Shown here: piece after piece, positions 1 through 6,664 of the stretch
Position numbering within the stretch: the first letter of the stretch is position 1
Layout: every line of letters begins with the position of its first letter
Origin: an uncultured Saprospiraceae bacterium
Lineage (GTDB): Bacteria > Bacteroidota > Bacteroidia > Chitinophagales > Saprospiraceae
Assembly (NCBI GenBank): GCA_938044055.1
Contig: CALIQO010000227.1
Location: 1 to 6,869, forward strand
Length of the DNA: 6,869 nucleotides
Direction: 5' to 3'
Made by a program: the position numbers and the translations under genes
The notes under the pieces: generated by a model
The model's database searches: none
The model's input: the letters and a program-made list of their open reading frames with translations, nothing else
Told to the model about the DNA's origin: nothing

Positions 1-419
1 ATCAATTAAACATAAGTGACATTGCTGAGGAAATTAAAAACGATCCTAATGTCCGATTACTGATTTCTCTTCCTGATATAAAGGCTTTGCAGGTTGAAGG
101 TTTAGTTAATGTTCATATGGTAAATTTTTCACTTCTTCAAAATGTCAATTTTGTTCACAATGGTTTTGGTCTGCTGAGCATATTAAACTCTAAAGTCGAT
201 TCTTGTAAGATTGTTATCTCAGGATTGGGAGAAATTGATGCTTTTGGGTTAGACGCATCAACTGTGACTATTGATCATTGTGGAATCGGATCCGCACATA
301 TATTTGCGGATAAGTTATTGATGGGAAGAATAAAGGAATTAGGAGATATTTATTACAAAGGCAATCCTGATCTGGACATTGATGTTACTGGATTAGGGAG
401 CCTTATTGATGCAAATTGA
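1..419 (+). CDS. GIN-like (DUF2807) beta-repeat protein, 3' part only
   Basis: The reading frame is open from the left edge (first full codon at base 3) to the TGA at 417-419, giving the last 138 residues; the true start lies outside the window. A TTG at 87 could be read as a start, but the frame continues upstream without a stop, so this is a truncated gene rather than a short one. The protein is built of short beta-like stretches separated by G-x-G turns: GFG at residues 54-56, GLG 74-76, GIG 94-96, ELG 112-114 and GLG 130-132. The ending, with GDIYYKGNP at 114-122 and a final GLG, matches the usual C-terminal rung of the GIN/DUF2807 'auto-transporter adhesin head' domain. Members are usually secreted or periplasmic, common in Bacteroidota, and of unproven function. 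Any signal peptide is outside the window. The family call rests on the repeat pattern and the closing motif, not on a search. Confidence 0.68.
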   Translation, partial: QLNISDIAEEIKNDPNVRLLISLPDIKALQVEGLVNVHMVNFSLLQNVNFVHNGFGLLSILNSKVDSCKIVISGLGEIDAFGLDASTVTIDHCGIGSAHIFADKLLMGRIKELGDIYYKGNPDLDIDVTGLGSLIDAN

Positions 420-432
420 AATTAGGCATAAT

Positions 433-1470
433 ATGAATCTAAATAACGATAGAATATTAAAGTATTTGCTAGTGGGTATTATCTATTTTATAGTTTCTTG
501 TTCTGTTACTAATGAATCGGTGATATTCGAAAATGATATTGACAAGATTAAAGAAAAAATTGAGTCATACGCAATGAAAGGAAAATTTCATGGTGGAATT
601 CTTATTGCAGAAGAAGGAAAAATTAAATTTAGTCAGTCATACGGGAATCGTAATGATGGAAAGGTGAATCTTGTAGAAGATTATTTCCATATTGCTTCTA
701 TGGGTAAGATGATTACTGGAGTTGTAATAGGACAGTTAGTTGAAAACGAAATGTTGAATTACAATACAACTATCGGTGAAGTCCTAAAATCATATAAAGG
801 GTTGGATTCACATAAATCTATTACAATTAGTCAGCTACTAAATCATAGTTCAGGTCTTCCTGACATCTTCAGTTTTGATCTGGTCCAAGAAATTACTAAG
901 ACAAAAAATTGGTCGGTGGAAAAATATTTTGAGTACTATGAGAATGCACCTAATAGCACTGAATTTTTTGAAAATAGAGCTTTGGAATTTCCTCCTGGAA
1001 GTAATGTGAGTTATTCTAATTCTGGCTATTTATTGTTAGGACTAATTATAGAGTCAATCACTAAGAGTTCATATAAATCCTATGTTGCAGATAAAGTATT
1101 ATTTCCTTCTGGAATTAGTCATCGGCCTAATATAAGTGCTTATGGCGGTGGATATTTAAGTATGGAAGATATGTATAAGTTTTCTGAATCGATAAAAAGT
1201 GGTGCATTGTTAAATGGAATTGGCATTGTGGAATTTCTTAACGAAAATATTGAAAGTGAAAAATCGCAATATTTCAATCATGGCTTTGAAATTGATAACC
1301 GATTCAATACATTAATAATTAATCATAAAGGGGGTACAGCTGAATCTAAGGCTCAATTTATTCTTTTTCCTGAGACAAATTATTTTGTCATTATATATTC
1401 AAATAATAATGACAATGGGTACGATGAATTCAATGAAATGCGTAATTATATAAGAGATGTTTTGAGTTAA
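433..1470 (+). CDS. Lipoprotein serine hydrolase, beta-lactamase/PBP class C fold (PF00144)
   Basis: The 345-residue product has the three active-site motifs of the beta-lactamase/D-Ala-D-Ala carboxypeptidase/esterase superfamily: S89-M-G-K92 (nucleophile and general base), Y194-S-N196, and H298-K-G-G in place of KTG. HSSGLPD at 138-144 and GGGYLS at 238-243 are also typical. The N-terminus is hydrophobic and ends in VSC, so C23 is a likely lipobox cysteine and the enzyme is probably anchored in the cell envelope. Start choice: ATG 433 has AGG six bases upstream and gives a normal lipoprotein signal; ATG 409, with AGGGAG eight bases upstream, is possible and would overlap the preceding gene by 11 bases. 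The 13-base gap to the GIN-like gene suggests co-transcription. The segment between the 'VLFPSGI' helix and GGGY is only about ten residues, shorter than I expect for the family. Substrate is unknown; peptidase, esterase and amidase members all exist, and nothing here indicates antibiotic resistance. Confidence 0.85.
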   Translation: MNLNNDRILKYLLVGIIYFIVSCSVTNESVIFENDIDKIKEKIESYAMKGKFHGGILIAEEGKIKFSQSYGNRNDGKVNLVEDYFHIASMGKMITGVVIGQLVENEMLNYNTTIGEVLKSYKGLDSHKSITISQLLNHSSGLPDIFSFDLVQEITKTKNWSVEKYFEYYENAPNSTEFFENRALEFPPGSNVSYSNSGYLLLGLIIESITKSSYKSYVADKVLFPSGISHRPNISAYGGGYLSMEDMYKFSESIKSGALLNGIGIVEFLNENIESEKSQYFNHGFEIDNRFNTLIINHKGGTAESKAQFILFPETNYFVIIYSNNNDNGYDEFNEMRNYIRDVLS

Positions 1471-1593
1471 TTATCATCACGATGTATGAACGTAAAATTA
1501 TTAATTGGAGCATTTTTGGGGTAGTCTTCAAGATAGCCACGTATAACCCTACTTATAAATCTTAGATTAAGTAGAAAAATATATCATTTAAAG

Positions 1594-1644
1594 AAGGTGC
1601 TAAATTATCTATTTCTTGTGCTCAATCGTAATACAGAGCACCTT
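1594..1644 (+). repeat. Nested inverted repeats (possible RNA hairpin)
   Basis: AAGGTGCT at 1594-1601 is exactly complementary to AGCACCTT at 1637-1644, across a 35-base loop. Inside the loop, GTGCTC at 1618-1623 is complementary to GAGCAC at 1636-1641, with a 12-base loop. The right-hand arm can therefore pair with either left-hand partner but not both. The repeats are seen directly; any function as a terminator, attenuator or protein site is inference. No U-run follows, so it is a poor intrinsic terminator. Confidence 0.35.
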
Positions 1645-1663
1645 AATAATCAGCTTGGTTTAA

Positions 1664-1692
1664 TCATCTAGATGAAAGTAGGAGATATATCT
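1664..1692. promoter_or_regulatory. Two adjacent palindromes upstream of the AI-2E gene (possible operator)
   Basis: TCATCTAGATGA at 1664-1675 is a perfect 12-base palindrome, and AGATATATCT at 1683-1692 is a perfect 10-base one. Their centres are 18 bases apart, and they lie 57-85 bases upstream of the chosen start at 1749. Such dyads could bind a dimeric regulator. However, one or two 12-base palindromes are expected by chance in a window of this size, so this is only a candidate site. Confidence 0.22.
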
Positions 1693-1748
1693 ACAGAATT
1701 GCAGCCATGGCATCGATATTCCTTTTATATTTATTCCATCGTCTGCCT

Positions 1749-3023
1749 ATGAAGTTTAAGAATAAATATCTACTCGCCATAATCCCGCTTATAATAGTGG
1801 GTTCTATTCTCTATTATTTTAGCGATATAGTTACCTATGTAGTTCTTGCCTGGGTTTTATCTATGGTAGGTTCTCCGGTTGTAAAGTTCTTACGTAAGTA
1901 TGTAGGAAAGAATTTGGCCGCAGTAGCTACTTTGTTTTTATTTATGCTTTTATTCTTTGGGTTGATATACATGTTTGTCCCGGTACTGGTCCAGCAAGCT
2001 AAGAATCTTGCAGGTATTGATTACGCTAATGTTATTAATGGGCTAGAAGAACCTATCAATGATTGGGAGAATTGGTTGCATGGAGATTCTGACAATGAAG
2101 AAAATCAGGACACCTTGTATGTCGACATTATGCCTGAGGATGTTCCAGAACCGGTAGTGGTGGAGAAAATGGTCACCCTTGATTCAATAATAATGGGTGA
2201 TGACACACTGAGGAATACAGCCATAGCATTAACCATACAGATTAACAATGAGCAAGCGTCTCCTCCGGCAAGTCCTGAAATTCAGAGTGGTGAAGATCTA
2301 GAAGAAAGCATGTTTGACAAGATCCGAGAAAACATATATAAGACCATAGATCCGTCTCGTATTCCTAGACTATTTAGTAATATCATCGGATTTTTTGGCA
2401 ACATTATGATTGCCTTAATGTCTATTTTCTTCATTGCTTTTTTCTTCTTGAGAGAACAAGGGTTGTTTAATAATATAATATCATCGGCTATTCCTAACAA
2501 TCTGGAAAATCAGACTACCCATGCCATAGATGAATCTAGTAAATTGCTCATCAGGTATTTTACAGGAGTGCTGATTCAGGTCATTGTGATCACGATTTTT
2601 GTCTCCGTGTTGCTTTCCGTTCTGGGCATTAAGAATGCTTTGTTGATTGGTTTTTTTGCGGCTTTGATGAATGTAATTCCTTATATAGGACCGATATTAG
2701 GTGCGGCATTTGGGGTTATTATTACCCTGTCTTCTAATCTGTCTATTCCGTTTTACGACGAAATGTTGCCGATGTTATTGAAGGTGGTTGCTGCTGTCGG
2801 AATTATGCAATTGTTGGATAACTTTTTCCTCCAGCCTAATATTTTTTCTAAAAGTGTAAAAGCACACCCACTTGAAATATTTATTGTGGTCCTTGTAGGC
2901 GCTAAAGTCGGTGGAGTAGCAGGAATGGTTCTCGCTATTCCGATTTACACCGTATTGAGAGTTATCGCTAAGGTGTTCTTAAGTGAGTTCAAGATAGTTC
3001 AGAGTATTACTCGAGAATTGTAA
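1749..3023 (+). CDS. AI-2E family transporter (PF01594, PerM-like membrane protein)
   Basis: This 424-residue inner-membrane protein has the AI-2E family layout. There are three hydrophobic segments near residues 8-28, 27-41 and 56-81, a long hydrophilic loop, then about five more segments from residue 210 to the end. Hallmarks are NVIPYIGPILGA at 308-319 and the C-terminal block 357-405, with DNFFLQPNIFSKSVKAHPLE followed by a Gly-rich helix and the AIPIYTVLRV ending. Family members include TqsA, linked to autoinducer-2 export, but also sodium/proton antiporters and many of unknown substrate, so the family name should not be taken as function. The ATG at 1749 starts the usual MKFKNKY-type N-terminus; an in-frame ATG at 1707 would add 14 residues that look unlike the family. 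The loop at 82-210 is long, with an acidic, Pro-rich stretch at about 112-186. It appears to be a single-gene unit, convergent with the peptide-transporter operon. Confidence 0.88.
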   Translation: MKFKNKYLLAIIPLIIVGSILYYFSDIVTYVVLAWVLSMVGSPVVKFLRKYVGKNLAAVATLFLFMLLFFGLIYMFVPVLVQQAKNLAGIDYANVINGLEEPINDWENWLHGDSDNEENQDTLYVDIMPEDVPEPVVVEKMVTLDSIIMGDDTLRNTAIALTIQINNEQASPPASPEIQSGEDLEESMFDKIRENIYKTIDPSRIPRLFSNIIGFFGNIMIALMSIFFIAFFFLREQGLFNNIISSAIPNNLENQTTHAIDESSKLLIRYFTGVLIQVIVITIFVSVLLSVLGIKNALLIGFFAALMNVIPYIGPILGAAFGVIITLSSNLSIPFYDEMLPMLLKVVAAVGIMQLLDNFFLQPNIFSKSVKAHPLEIFIVVLVGAKVGGVAGMVLAIPIYTVLRVIAKVFLSEFKIVQSITREL

Positions 3024-3157
3024 TAGGTTTCGCTCAAGGCAAATTATACGCTGTAAGGTTCAATGACATTTTGATCCCCTTAAATTGTACTTCAATATGT
3101 ATAGACCTGTAAGTAATTTACAAGTGAATTCCTCAGGGGCAAACAAGACTATTTGCG

Positions 3158-3171
3158 TAAGCGTCTGCTTA
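3158..3171. terminator. Weak hairpin between convergent genes
   Basis: TAAGC at 3158-3162 and GCTTA at 3167-3171 pair across a 4-base loop. A second small dyad, AATAA/TTATT, sits at 3189-3202. They lie between the ends of the convergent AI-2E and OPT genes, where terminators are expected. The stems are only 5 bp and neither has a clear U-run on either strand, so a terminator role is speculative. Apart from a short TGTAA/TTACA dyad near 3111, nothing else is seen in 3024-3216. Confidence 0.18.
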
Positions 3172-3216
3172 TTCCTCTAAGTGGATACAATAATATGTTA
3201 TTTATCGCTTGTCAAT

Positions 3217-5172
3217 TTACTCCTTATTTAAAAACGCTTTAGAAGCAATTCTATAGAGCAGATAACAGACAGCCGCAATGACAACCAGTCCAGGGATACT
3301 ACCGAATGGATCGTCAGCAATCGCAAGAACATCCGAGGTGCCATAGATGGCTACCGGAATAGCAAGGAGAATTCCTAGTAAGGCTTCTCCAGTAATCAAT
3401 CCTGAAGCAAAGAGTAATCCTGCTCCTTCACTTTTCTTTTCTTGGGCTTCGACATCATCGACTTGAGACTTATTAGACTTCTGGAACCTACTTACAGCCC
3501 ATGCAATAACTCCACCGAGCATAATAGCACTATCGAGCTGGAAAGGAAGATATATACCCACAGCTACAGCAAGTACTGGAACCCTGAAATCACTTCCTCT
3601 TTTTTCTAAGAAGACATCTAGCATTATAATTAAAGCACCTATAGCCATACCTGCATAGACCATAGTCCATGGAAGGTTCCCAGAGAACACACCTTCTGCA
3701 ACACTCTGCATAAGGGTAGCTTGTGGTGCTTGCAATGAGTCTGGGTTCGCTTCTGTTGCCGGTCCGAAACCATATCCAGTTAATAGCAATTGTAATACGA
3801 GAGGCATGACAAGAGCTGCACTTACAACCCCGACCATCTGCATGATTTGTTGTTTCTGTGGTGTTGCCCCCAGTATATGTCCAGCTTTAAGATCTTGCAT
3901 ATTGTCACCAGCAATGGCCGCTGCACAGCAGACTACTGCACCGATAAGGATGGCTGCTGCCGGTCCTTTTTCTGAATCACTACCCATGATAACTACAAGG
4001 ATCAGTGATGCTGTAAGAATGGTAGCAATGGTAACTCCTGATATCGGATTGTTAGAACTACCGACAAGTCCTGCCATATATCCAGCCACCGCTGAAAATA
4101 GGAATCCAGCGACAACCATAAAAATGGCCATCATTCCTGTGATGGCGACATCGTGTATTTCTCTTAAGTATATTATGAATATAGGTACCAGCATAAGTAC
4201 TACTGCAATCATCACCCACGACATAGGGGTATCTCTTTCTGTTCTAGGAACTTGGCTCAAGTCAATTTTAGATCTCATGGCTGTTATACCACTTTTAGCT
4301 GCCATGGCAATGGCTCCTCTTAACTTAATCAATGCCCACAATCCTCCAATGACCATGGCTCCTACACCTAGATATCTTATCTGATTAGTCCATACTTCAT
4401 AACCCATATCTACTGCGGAATCTGCACCTTGTTCTAAGCCATTAGCTGCCATATACCAGGGTATGGCTATCCACCAAGATATAACACCACCTGCGAATAC
4501 CAGTACAGCAATTCTTATCCCTACTATATAACCTACACCTATTAGGGCTGGGGACAGATTCATCCCCATATATGTGTAAGCCTTGCCTCCGAGAAGAGAG
4601 GCGCCTTCGCTTACGCCAGACCATAACTTAAGACCTGCTTCAGCAAGTTTTACGCCTGCTCCGATAAGTGCTCCTATAACAAGAAACTTAACAGCCTTCC
4701 CCCCTTTTTCTCCTGTCTTTAAAACTTCAGATGTTGCAACCCCTTCTGGAAATTGTAATTTCTGTTTTACGATTAAGGCAGATCGAAGAGGCACTGTAAA
4801 CAATACACCCAGCACACCTCCACATAAGGCAATCAATACAGTCTCCCAGTAATTAAACTCATCCCAGTATCCCATAAGAACAAGAGCAGGAAAAGTGAAG
4901 ATCACTCCAGCTGCTAGAGATTCTCCCGCGGAAGCAGCTGTCTGTACGATATTGTTTTCTAGGATATTGTGATTCTTAAATAGCCTTAAAATGGCCATCG
5001 ACAATACAGCTGCAGGTATAGAAGCTGATACGGTCATTCCGGCGAAGAGACCTAGGTATGCATTGGCAGCAGAAAGCACCATAGACAATAAGGCTCCTAA
5101 TATGAACGCCTTTATGGTCGTTTCTGGAAGCGTAGTTTTAGAATCTATATAAGGTTTATGATCTTTAGACAT
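3217..5172 (-). CDS. OPT family oligopeptide transporter
   Basis: This 651-residue polytopic inner-membrane protein belongs to the OPT/YSL superfamily, bacterial oligopeptide branch (PF03169, TIGR00733-like). It is hydrophobic throughout, with roughly 14-16 membrane segments. Recognisable conserved blocks are NAYLGLFAGMTVSASIP at 37-53, NNIVQTAASAGESLAAG at 73-89, FPEGVATSEVLKTG at 141-154, GLVGSSNNPISGVTI at 368-382, AGDNMQDLKAGHILGATPQK at 421-440 and GLITGEALLGI at 591-601. A charged linker at about 566-583 is probably cytoplasmic. Length is normal and nothing is missing. Family members import peptides, or in YSL proteins metal chelates, generally by proton coupling; peptide import is favoured because of the neighbouring POT gene. 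The ATG at 5172 is ten bases after the POT stop codon, so the two are almost certainly co-transcribed with this gene second. No Shine-Dalgarno is evident, as is usual in Bacteroidota. Family is near-certain; exact substrate is unknown. Confidence 0.93.
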   Translation of the reverse strand: MSKDHKPYIDSKTTLPETTIKAFILGALLSMVLSAANAYLGLFAGMTVSASIPAAVLSMAILRLFKNHNILENNIVQTAASAGESLAAGVIFTFPALVLMGYWDEFNYWETVLIALCGGVLGVLFTVPLRSALIVKQKLQFPEGVATSEVLKTGEKGGKAVKFLVIGALIGAGVKLAEAGLKLWSGVSEGASLLGGKAYTYMGMNLSPALIGVGYIVGIRIAVLVFAGGVISWWIAIPWYMAANGLEQGADSAVDMGYEVWTNQIRYLGVGAMVIGGLWALIKLRGAIAMAAKSGITAMRSKIDLSQVPRTERDTPMSWVMIAVVLMLVPIFIIYLREIHDVAITGMMAIFMVVAGFLFSAVAGYMAGLVGSSNNPISGVTIATILTASLILVVIMGSDSEKGPAAAILIGAVVCCAAAIAGDNMQDLKAGHILGATPQKQQIMQMVGVVSAALVMPLVLQLLLTGYGFGPATEANPDSLQAPQATLMQSVAEGVFSGNLPWTMVYAGMAIGALIIMLDVFLEKRGSDFRVPVLAVAVGIYLPFQLDSAIMLGGVIAWAVSRFQKSNKSQVDDVEAQEKKSEGAGLLFASGLITGEALLGILLAIPVAIYGTSDVLAIADDPFGSIPGLVVIAAVCYLLYRIASKAFLNKE

Positions 5173-5182
5173 AGGTTATGTT

Positions 5183-6664
5183 TTAGTTTACATCTCCCAT
5201 CCACTTCTTTAAAAGTGGAGACAGTAAAAGAATTAAAAGTCCTGTTCCAATACCGGCAAATACAAAATTCATAAAGAGATCTGGCATCTGACTCAGGTCT
5301 TCTGGATTGAACTTTCCAGCTACCAATCCTGCAACAAGATTTCCTGCTGCTGTTCCTACGAACCACATTCCCATCATCTGACTTACAAATCGTTTCGGAG
5401 CGAGTTTAGTCATGGTACTCAATCCTACAGGACTTATACAGAGCTCAGCACAAGTATGTAGAAAGTATGCAATAAAAAGGTAGTACGCTCCAGCCTTCAT
5501 TCCATCTGCCGCAATACCTGCCGCCAATACCATAGCATAAAATCCTACACCAACCCCTATTAAACCAAGGACAAACTTAATCGGAGTACGAGGGTTCATG
5601 TTTCTAGCAGAAAGCCTTATCCATAAAGCGCCAAATACAGGGGCAAGAGTAATGAGGAAAAATGGATTTATAGATTGAAACCAAGAAGCTGGAACATCCC
5701 ATCCAAATATATTTCTTTCTGTAAAGTCACGAGCAAATAAGTTAAAGGATGAACCATGCTGTTCGAAACTTGACCAGAATACAGCCGCAGCAGCAATTAA
5801 TATAAAACAAACAGTAACTCGCTTTTTTTCATCTTTAGTCAATCCACCAGCAATTATTATGTATCCAAAATAACATAGAGCCACTGTTACAATAAGTACG
5901 ATTGTAGCTCCAGCGATTCCCGTTGCTGTGGTTAAGTCAATTACATTAAAGTATTGTAATGCACCTAATAGAAGGACAGTGAAGAGTAACATACCTATAG
6001 CTATTCCTGAGTTACCAGTCGAAGTAAAATCGGACTTGTCTTCCTCTATATTTGGTCTTAAGCCTATATCTCCTAGATGCTTTTCTGTCATTTTATATTG
6101 TATAAGACCTAGTGCCATACCAAAACCAGCAATAGCAAATCCTAAGTGCCAATTGACATTTTCAGCGAAGTAACCACAGATAAGTGGTCCCAATACTGCA
6201 CCGATGTTTATCCCCATATAAAAAATGTAGAACCCTGCATCTCGTTTTGCTTCCTCATCCTTGCTATATAGATCTCCGACAATAGCACTGATATTGGGTT
6301 TTAATAATCCAGTACCGATGACAATAAGGATTAAGCCTAGAATAAAGCTGAAATTGTTAGGAATTGCGAGGACAAAGTGTCCCATCATTATTGTTATCCC
6401 ACCATACCATATAGATTTTCGAGCTCCGATCAATCTATCGGCGATCCAGCCACCAGGTAAAGCAAGTAAGTAGACAAAACAAGTATACAATCCATATATT
6501 GCTCCACTCTTTTCTTCAGAAAAATCTAGTCCCCCTTCTGCTACAGGAGTCGTCATAAATAAAACTAAGAGAGCCCGCATCCCATAATAGGATAACCGTT
6601 CCCACATCTCAGTAAAAAATAGCGTTGCCAATCCGCGTGGATGGCCAAAAAACGTCTTGCTCAT
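5183..6664 (-). CDS. POT/PTR family proton-dependent oligopeptide transporter (MFS)
   Basis: This 493-residue MFS protein carries the full set of POT (PF00854) motifs. The proton-coupling ExxER motif is E19-M-W-E22-R23, followed by SYYG. The PTR2-type motif GGWIADRLIGARKSI is at 71-85, and the TM4 lysine is K122 in LLKPNISA. The second signature is FYIFYMGINIGAVLGP at 145-160, the TM7 block is FWSSFEQHGSSFNLF at 296-310, and the TM10 glutamate is E407 in AELCISPVGLS. These residues bind di- and tripeptides and couple uptake to protons in characterised members such as PepT-So, so an active inner-membrane importer is inferred. Length fits a plain 14-helix bacterial POT without an added periplasmic domain. 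The start gives the standard MSKTFFGHPRGL N-terminus directly before TM1. It is the first gene of the operon with the OPT transporter, and about 200 bases of non-coding DNA precede it within the window. Confidence 0.95.
   Translation of the reverse strand: MSKTFFGHPRGLATLFFTEMWERLSYYGMRALLVLFMTTPVAEGGLDFSEEKSGAIYGLYTCFVYLLALPGGWIADRLIGARKSIWYGGITIMMGHFVLAIPNNFSFILGLILIVIGTGLLKPNISAIVGDLYSKDEEAKRDAGFYIFYMGINIGAVLGPLICGYFAENVNWHLGFAIAGFGMALGLIQYKMTEKHLGDIGLRPNIEEDKSDFTSTGNSGIAIGMLLFTVLLLGALQYFNVIDLTTATGIAGATIVLIVTVALCYFGYIIIAGGLTKDEKKRVTVCFILIAAAAVFWSSFEQHGSSFNLFARDFTERNIFGWDVPASWFQSINPFFLITLAPVFGALWIRLSARNMNPRTPIKFVLGLIGVGVGFYAMVLAAGIAADGMKAGAYYLFIAYFLHTCAELCISPVGLSTMTKLAPKRFVSQMMGMWFVGTAAGNLVAGLVAGKFNPEDLSQMPDLFMNFVFAGIGTGLLILLLSPLLKKWMGDVN

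Larger units (their letters stand above)
1471..1748. other. Non-coding gap upstream of the AI-2E transporter gene
   Basis: This stretch separates the serine hydrolase from the AI-2E transporter gene. It holds no convincing gene: the longest ATG-led frame seen (1482-1565) is 27 codons with no recognisable features. No U-run terminator follows the hydrolase stop codon. It does contain nested inverted repeats at 1594-1644 and two palindromes at 1664-1692, listed separately. The promoter of the transporter gene presumably lies here, but I could not find a convincing Bacteroidota-type TTG/TAnnTTTG pair. Confidence 0.6.

Noticed and set aside
433..1470. Reading the serine hydrolase as an antibiotic-resistance beta-lactamase
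   Set aside because: The fold and motifs are shared with many peptidases and esterases; the H-K-G-G third motif, the lipoprotein anchor and the GIN-like neighbour do not point to resistance.
1482..1565. A 27-codon ATG-led frame in the gap after the serine hydrolase
   Set aside because: It has no ribosome-binding site, no recognisable motif and no supporting context; frames of this length are common by chance.
2282..2500. A 72-codon minus-strand frame within the AI-2E gene
   Set aside because: It is antisense to a clear family member and its peptide shows only the Lys/Leu/Ile-rich pattern of a reversed hydrophobic coding strand.
1749..3023. Calling the AI-2E family protein a quorum-sensing exporter
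   Set aside because: The family is functionally mixed, and no autoinducer-2 synthesis or sensing gene is present in the window.
3109..3202. Strong bidirectional terminator between the convergent genes
   Set aside because: Only 5-bp stems without U-runs were found, too weak to call a confident terminator.
3806..4384. A 192-codon plus-strand open frame inside the OPT gene region
   Set aside because: It lies wholly antisense to a well-conserved OPT coding sequence, its translation has no recognisable domain, and its Ala/Thr/Met/Ile-rich content is what the reverse complement of a membrane-protein gene yields.
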